Shown piece by piece: positions 58,163 through 64,000 of a DNA stretch of 64,000 bases. The notes under the pieces are model-generated. The model was given only the letters and a program-made list of their open reading frames with translations, did no database searches and was not told where the DNA came from. The stretch's first letter is position 1, and each line of letters opens with the position of its first letter. A program made the position numbers and the translations under genes. This DNA is from Ustulina deusta (lineage: Eukaryota > Ascomycota > Sordariomycetes > Xylariales > Xylariaceae). Location: positions 1 to 64,000 of the forward strand of contig JAJNNX010000062.1 of NCBI GenBank assembly GCA_023159155.1. The letters are read 5' to 3'.

Positions 58163-60284
58163 CTACTAGTAGTATGCGGGACAGCTTTTGGTGAGTGTCG
58201 CAGGGGGGCACGGCAAACGAACTGTTGTTGTGACGAATGGGGGGCTTCTTCATGCAGCTTCATGCAGCTTCATGCAGGGATCCAGATGTACACTATGCCA
58301 CCTACTGCTGTACACTCTGTTTGTAGACTACTCTATATGTACCTACCTTGTTTTAGTGCAGCGTAGTACGCAAGTGGCATGCCAATCCCTGCTCTGGAGA
58401 TGCCAACACCAATGTACCTGCCACCCACGACGAACGGTGAACGATGAACGATGACCAAGGTAGGTGGCTGTGGGAAAGACACATCTTGAAACAGCCTGCT
58501 ACTATTGGGCCCCTCCGCCGATGACCCGACTCCGAGGTAGGAATATATAAGCTGAGCCATCATCATCCTTCCCCCAAATACTGTCCCCCCCATGCCTTTG
58601 ATTGGATGGCAATTCTCGTTCGTTCGTCGCCGTCATCACTTGCATCACTGACCGACTTTTCGCTGTCAGGGCCCTGCCTGACTTTCCAGGTATATTACTT
58701 TGTCCCGTGTATGTTTTCCCGCCATAAGATTTGCCTCGGTTCACCCTCGACCATCACACTAGATTTATCCTCTACACGATACAGACACAGCGATCCGTAG
58801 GCAATGGTAGATAGATATTGCAGCTGGTTCGTTACTACACTACCTACAGCTGCTCGACCTATACTACTACTATCTGTGCTCTCGCTCGGGAAAAGTCCAG
58901 TCTCGCCTTGCTTTCCGCATTTCAATACCTCTCCACACACCTGATACCTACACGACCTACCTACCACATGAGTAAATATACCTAGGTAAGTAGGTATTAT
59001 CGTAGATAAGTACTTGTGCAACGGTGACACAACAGGGGCCGCCGAGCTGAACTAGCCCTCCCAGGTACGCTATATACCGGTATCCAGATGCCAGGGCATA
59101 GAGATGGCTGCCCTTGAAACATGGGCTCCCGCGCAGGTATCTTACCATCTTAGGACAGCTTTATTCTGATGGCCCCCAACTCCAGCCATATAAATAGAAA
59201 ACCAACTGCTAGTCCCCCAATATATGTCCTTTGCTATTTCGAGCACTTTGTCTTTGATAGAGAATTGTTCATCGAAGCATATCTTGAGTGTTGCATTGGT
59301 TTTTCCATTACTTGTGAAGTTTTAGGAGATGAAAGAGTATGTATGCTAGTATTACTAGGAGCAGTTACACTTGGTTACAAGTCATATTTGAATAGTTATC
59401 TTATAATTTATTTTCATCTTGAATCATGTTGTGTTGTTTAAATATCCTGCTTTTTATGTTTCATATGTTTAGTTTAACGGCTTGTTTAAACACGAAGTAA
59501 AAATTTACTTAATTGTTTATTAAATAAACAACAGTAGTAACACTAAGTTAGTTTTATATCAGCTATTTAAGGTTCCTATAGTGCTAACCCTCGACATTTT
59601 TCATAAATCACTTTATGTTTTGCCCGGCAATAAACCCTAGTGCGTAACAACTTAAGCAGCTAATCTACATAGACAATTCATAGATCTAGCAAGTCCTATA
59701 TATTCATGATACCTAGAATACCTCCTTTAACAGACGAGCACTTGCGAATATTGCTATTGTCAGGTCGGAGTTCTAGTTTGTTGGGGGTTTCTGCTCTGTT
59801 AGCATTCCTAGTTATCAACATTGCTTAGGAGTTACTAACTCAACACTTGAAAGACAGAGAAGCGGCCATCTTGACCCTGGATGACAGTAAATCGGGTGGG
59901 TGTCTATGATGGTGGAGGTTAAAAGAAGCGGGCTATGGTCAGCTCGTGTAGGATTAAACACACAAAATCGCTCTTCTCGCCTTACCTAGATCACACATCC
60001 AAGTGGCGAAGGATAGCGTTTGACAGTCCTCCATCTACCTGCCTGTAGCTAGATATAGCTTAGATACTTAGGTAGGTACTCTTACCCGGTAACAGCAGCG
60101 TCTAGTTCACAAGTGCCACTGAAGGTAGGTGGGCAGGGTCCCCTGGATAGAGAGGTACATTATTCGTGAGGTAGGGCTTTGTGTAGATCGGTAACGCACC
60201 GTCTCAACAGTCCTCGGCACTGTAAGTAATCTCGAAGGGGAAAATTGACTGCTAAATCGGAGTGCCGTCATCCCGTACCCAGTT
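58163..60284. other. gene-free stretch
   Basis: No supported gene. Three tandem copies of a 10-bp unit (CATGCAGCTT, last one partial) lie at 58249-58277. 59160-59800 is AT-rich. Confidence 0.5.
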
Positions 60285-60755
60285 GTGAAAAGCCATGTCG
60301 TCGTATCCACGCGCGGAGCCATGGCGATAGAGAACCTTCAATCAGACATAAGGTTCAAGTCTGCTCAGCTTGTATCCCTGCAGGAGAGGCTCGCACCTAT
60401 GGAACCCCAACTTCGAGACATTCCAATCCCAACAGAAAGGTACCGCCCGAAGAATGGCTGCCTCCATCGAGCCTCAGCCCACGAAGAAGCAGAAGCCGGA
60501 TGGCAGGCATATTCGCTCATATTCGTCATGAGACACGTGCGTCTGCTAACCGAATATGTGAACTACAGGAAAACGAAAAAAAGCCCCCCTGCATCACCTG
60601 ATACCGAATATCTGTCAGCTGGCACAAAAATTGACCGCGAACAACACATACGATATACCCGCTTGGGTGAAGTCACGGCCATTCAGGACTGGAGAGATTT
60701 CATGCGCTGGGCACATTATCAGAGCCAATTTTTTCAATCTATGTGGCCGACGTAG
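60285..60755 (+). CDS. possible hypothetical protein, 156 aa
   Basis: An open frame with ATG giving a charged, helical-looking product (IENLQSDIRFKSAQLVSLQE; later REQHIRYTRLGEVTAIQDWR). No motif recognised. A second frame (60631-61053) overlaps its end. Coding status is doubtful. Confidence 0.25.
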   Translation: MKSHVVVSTRGAMAIENLQSDIRFKSAQLVSLQERLAPMEPQLRDIPIPTERYRPKNGCLHRASAHEEAEAGWQAYSLIFVMRHVRLLTEYVNYRKTKKSPPASPDTEYLSAGTKIDREQHIRYTRLGEVTAIQDWRDFMRWAHYQSQFFQSMWPT

Positions 60756-61139
60756 TTGCATCAAGCTGAAACACATGTGTCTCGAACCCGTTGATTGCAT
60801 GTTGAGTCGTAGTAAGTGTCGAACCGGCTCAGACGAGCTCGTTGACGGTGCCCGCCTTCATGGCCCATCGACTAACCAAGCTCGTCCCCTGATCCCGACA
60901 AAGTGTAACTCTTCCGGGTGCTGGCCACCCTGTCTCCCGCAGCATCAAGCCCCCGATATTTTACACTTTGTTGCCATTGAGTTTGCAGCATTCCACCGAG
61001 TTTCCTTCGGGCCTGTGACAAGCGCCACGAAAAGAGAAATATACTCCGATTAACGAGCACCAGCGGGGAAAGCTGGTGAACGACCAAGGCACTGGACTCA
61101 TCTTCCCTCTCCATAAATCCTATGGTCACAATTTGTCAA

Positions 61140-61711
61140 CAGGGGGGAATATGATTCCCTGGTCGAGGTGAATATGTTGCTGCATATTCCTTCGATGTAC
61201 ACATCGGAGAACGTGCAACTTATTCTCCAGAAGCTTCCCACGTGGATCGAGATATCCGCCAATGGTTTCTGGAGTTCCATGTTCTGGTATGCAAGGAAAC
61301 GCAATATGCCATTCCTTGCCAGGGAGAGCCAAAGCGGGAGCGCCCGCTTTGGTGACCAGTCTCCCAAATACCAGTGTCCATTTTGTAATGGTTTCGATAA
61401 CTATTTCGACCCTACAGATTCGCTCGTCGAAATGGTAGCGGATTTCGACGACTTTTTGGAAGCCCTTTGGCATACGTTGTTCACCCACACCCGAGTGCCC
61501 CACCAGTTGTGATGCGTGGAAGATGATCCTGCAGGAGAAGTATGATGCTTCTATTGCTACTAGTAGTTTCGTGAAGGGAGACGTTCCCCAAGCGATCGCT
61601 GACCTCTATGGATACGTGACCTTTGCAAATCGTATCCCCACGCCGGTTAACAAGGGCTTGGTGGTTTACAAAAACGAGGAGGGGTGTGGCAGCCAAAGGA
61701 TTACAGAGTGA
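61140..61711 (+). pseudogene. frameshifted reading frame, unknown protein
   Basis: Two consecutive plus-strand frames, 61168-61512 and 61523-61711, read as one protein if a single base is lost or gained near 61505: the first ends RVPHQL, and the next frame is already open as CDAWKMILQEKYDASIATSS. The first half has a CPFC pair (YQCPFCNGFDNYFDP) and acidic segments. A minus-strand frame (61126-61503) covers the same DNA. No family recognised. Confidence 0.35.
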
Positions 61712-62330
61712 AGCAGAGGGTGCAGACCCCTGTATCATGGCCGGAAATCTCTGTTTGAAGTAGAATGCTGGGTTAGTGTGATGTTTCATGGGTTGCTCTA
61801 TCGCTGACTGAACTTGACGGGTTTTTTCATGAATAGACGCAATGTCGTCTGTCAAATACCTCGACCTTTTTCATACAAATTTTGGGGTCACTCGGCACAT
61901 GGGTACTTGTGCCCAAAAGGTAGGTTTAAAAATGAATGAATGAGAGCGTAATGAAAAGCGGCTTGCATGACCTTATATGACATGGAAGCCAGATACCTAC
62001 TATGTACCTCGATGTAAGCGGAGAGACTGTGCGTGCGGGGAAGAAGGAATGATACGACCTGGGCCAACCTTGGGAAGGGTTTCCTTGGTAACACCCCGGA
62101 TCAGCACCTAGATGGGAAGGCTAGCCAGTCGGCTTGCTCCCTCGACGAACGTGACCGCCTAGACTTCGCCTGGGTATTCGTCTTTCTTCGTCTGGGGTAC
62201 TGGGGTTCTCTGTAATACGTACCTAATTGATATACCTGCTTGCCATCGAGAGGGAACAAGGACAGGGACAAATATAATACATAGATTCATCTGATGTCCC
62301 ATCTTCCCTCCGACTCAGTCACACGATAGT
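61712..62330. promoter_or_regulatory. intergenic, upstream of the phosphatase gene
   Basis: No supported gene; the last 150 bases are the promoter and leader of the gene starting at 62331. Confidence 0.45.
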
Positions 62331-64000
62331 ATGGTCCGAGGATGTCGGGACGTTTCTGTTGCCAAGCAGCGTGGACGTGAGCGTGTCATACACCCAATTG
62401 GACTGCTGATGGTAGCGATCCCCCCCGCGCTGTTGCTCATCGCTTATCTTGCTGTTGCTCGGGGATTCGCCATGGGCCCCCAGTTGCGGAATTCGTGGTT
62501 ATCGTCGCTGTCAGCATGGACGGCATTGGGTTCGGGCGTGGACTTGGGATGGTACCCGCCGCGGAACACGTCAGTGAACGATCTTGCCACGGCGCTGCGA
62601 GGGAGCGGCGTCTACGGGTTCATATTCAATTCTTCGCATACCCCCGACGAGGAGTATGGGGTGTATAATTGGTGCAATATGCCGCATGTGCGGAAATCGG
62701 AGTATGCAAAAGCTTCGGCGGAATATGAGTTGCGATATGTTGAAGTGGTGAGGTTTTTTTTTTTTTTTTTTTTTTTTCCTTCTATCATTGGTTTCTGCTT
62801 TTTCCCTTTTCGCCTTTCTGAATTGGAATTTCATCGACTGGTCTATTTTGCACGTATTTACCTGAGAGATGTATCACACGGTCTTCTTGCGCGAACAGAC
62901 GGACGGGCCGCTTGCTATGGAAAATACACGCTGAAATTGTTACTGAAATTTGTCGCTGAAATAAACATTCGCTAACACTTGAGTTACGTGTCATCAGATC
63001 CAAAGACATCACAAACGAACGCCCTATGCCAGCAACGCATTCCCCGTGGAATCGTACCACTGGGACTGCGATGACCAGGGACTCTATTACTACGGTGCGC
63101 CGTTCGGAGATGACAACAAGTGTCCCGCGTCGGGGTTCTGGAAAGGCTTCGTCTCGTCGGCGAACCCGTTCGTACCGACGGGGTGGATCGGGACGTGCCA
63201 GTTTCCGCAGATCACGGCACCGGGCCTCGATGACTCGTATGTGCACGGGCAGGACATCTACGGCGTGTACCACGAGCTCCTCGGGTTCCTTCCATCCCGT
63301 CACGATGACAGCTGGCGAAGCAAAGTCATCTACCGCGTGACGCAGAACGTGATCACGAGCCAGGTTGCCGGCATGCTGGTGAGCGGGACCTGGGGAACGA
63401 CCGACTCGATCCCGCTGCTCATTGCCGCCGTGGGCGTCGACAGCCTCGAGCCGCAGTACGCGTGCGCCGTGGGCGGCGCGCTGTTCGGCGAGATTAAGTC
63501 GTCGGCCGACACGGCGTGGCAGGACCATCTAGACGGCGCCAAAGACGTGTACGCCCTCCTCGACGATATCTCGGGCGTGCCGCCCACGGATGCCGGCTTC
63601 CACGCAAGCTTCGACCATTATTTCGATAACCTGTCCGCCCGACAATGCCATGCGAAACCGCTGCCTTGTAGGCTTGTGACCGGGACGCCTTGTATCAACC
63701 AGGCGCTCGCCGACACTGTTTATCGACTTGGGCAATGGGAGTATTCGCGCATCTACCGGGATGCGTCCCAGTCGTTCGCGGCGTCCGTGGCTTCGTACGG
63801 AGTGTGGATCGCCGAGCTGGCCGGGCATCTGCGCGCCGTGATGGCAGGGGAGGACCAGACGCCATTGTATTTCCACAATGTGGCGCATGACGGATCCGTC
63901 AGTCGTCTGCTGAGTATCCTGCAGGTCGACCTCATGGTGTGGCCGGGGATGGGGAGTGAGGTGGTGTTCGAGCTGTATGAACGAACCCGTCATTCGACCC
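62331..64000 (+). CDS. membrane-anchored histidine acid phosphatase family protein (5' part)
   Basis: Two exons, 62331-62747 and 62998 to the window edge, with a 250-bp intron that carries a run of about 24 T and a CGCTAACA branch site. At least 473 aa, still open at 64000. Residues 22-44 form a single hydrophobic anchor near the N-terminus (type II topology likely). The active-site phrase at 142-148 is RHHKRTP, matching RHGxRxP of histidine acid phosphatases except that Gly is His. The proton-donor HD motif of the family is in NVAHDGSVSRLL near the edge. Paired Cys suggest a lumenal or extracellular domain. Substrate unknown. Confidence 0.82.

Noticed and set aside
60872..61503. Minus-strand frames opposite the split reading frame
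   Set aside because: Could not be told apart from chance; the plus-strand pair gives the more continuous product, and even that is weak.

Overview
This is nuclear DNA of a filamentous ascomycete (Pezizomycotina). The evidence is short introns (49-150 bp) with GT..AG ends and CTAAC-type branch sites, fungus-specific families (HET domain, fungal rhodopsin-like membrane protein, fungal APH kinases, fused tryptophan synthase), and a large AT-rich block that has decayed by C-to-T and G-to-A transitions as repeat-induced point mutation (RIP) does. I would not name a genus.

Layout. 1-11.3 kb is an AT-rich, gene-free block. It holds one complete RIP-destroyed LTR retrotransposon (4256-10346, with matching 5-bp target duplications) and, at its right edge, a tRNA-like relic on the minus strand. 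11.3-23.4 kb is sparse accessory DNA: an FHA-like/pseudokinase gene, an unknown 269-aa protein gene and a decayed HET-domain gene, with long empty stretches. 23.4-31 kb is a conserved core segment: mitochondrial aspartate aminotransferase (with an apparent 3-nt exon), a possible augmin HAUS4-like protein, mitoribosomal protein bL28m and bifunctional tryptophan synthase with a CPC1/GCN4-type site upstream.

31-49 kb is accessory again. It has relics of two kinase-like genes, then a run of a secreted laccase-like multicopper oxidase, a SAM-dependent O-methyltransferase, a rhodopsin-like membrane protein and a UbiA-family aromatic prenyltransferase, then unresolved coding pieces and an intact APH-family kinase. 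The oxidase, methyltransferase and prenyltransferase could act on one prenylated aromatic compound, but no backbone synthase lies in the window, so this is a candidate orphan cluster. It is the most interesting region here.

50-55 kb is core: succinate dehydrogenase assembly factor 4 and the histone deacetylase complex protein Rxt3, convergently arranged. 55-62.3 kb is mostly non-coding with a few broken reading frames. 62.3-64 kb holds the 5' part of a membrane-anchored histidine phosphatase gene that runs off the right edge.

Exon coordinates were worked out by eye from splice signals and reading-frame continuity. Family assignments rest on recognised motifs; no database search was run.
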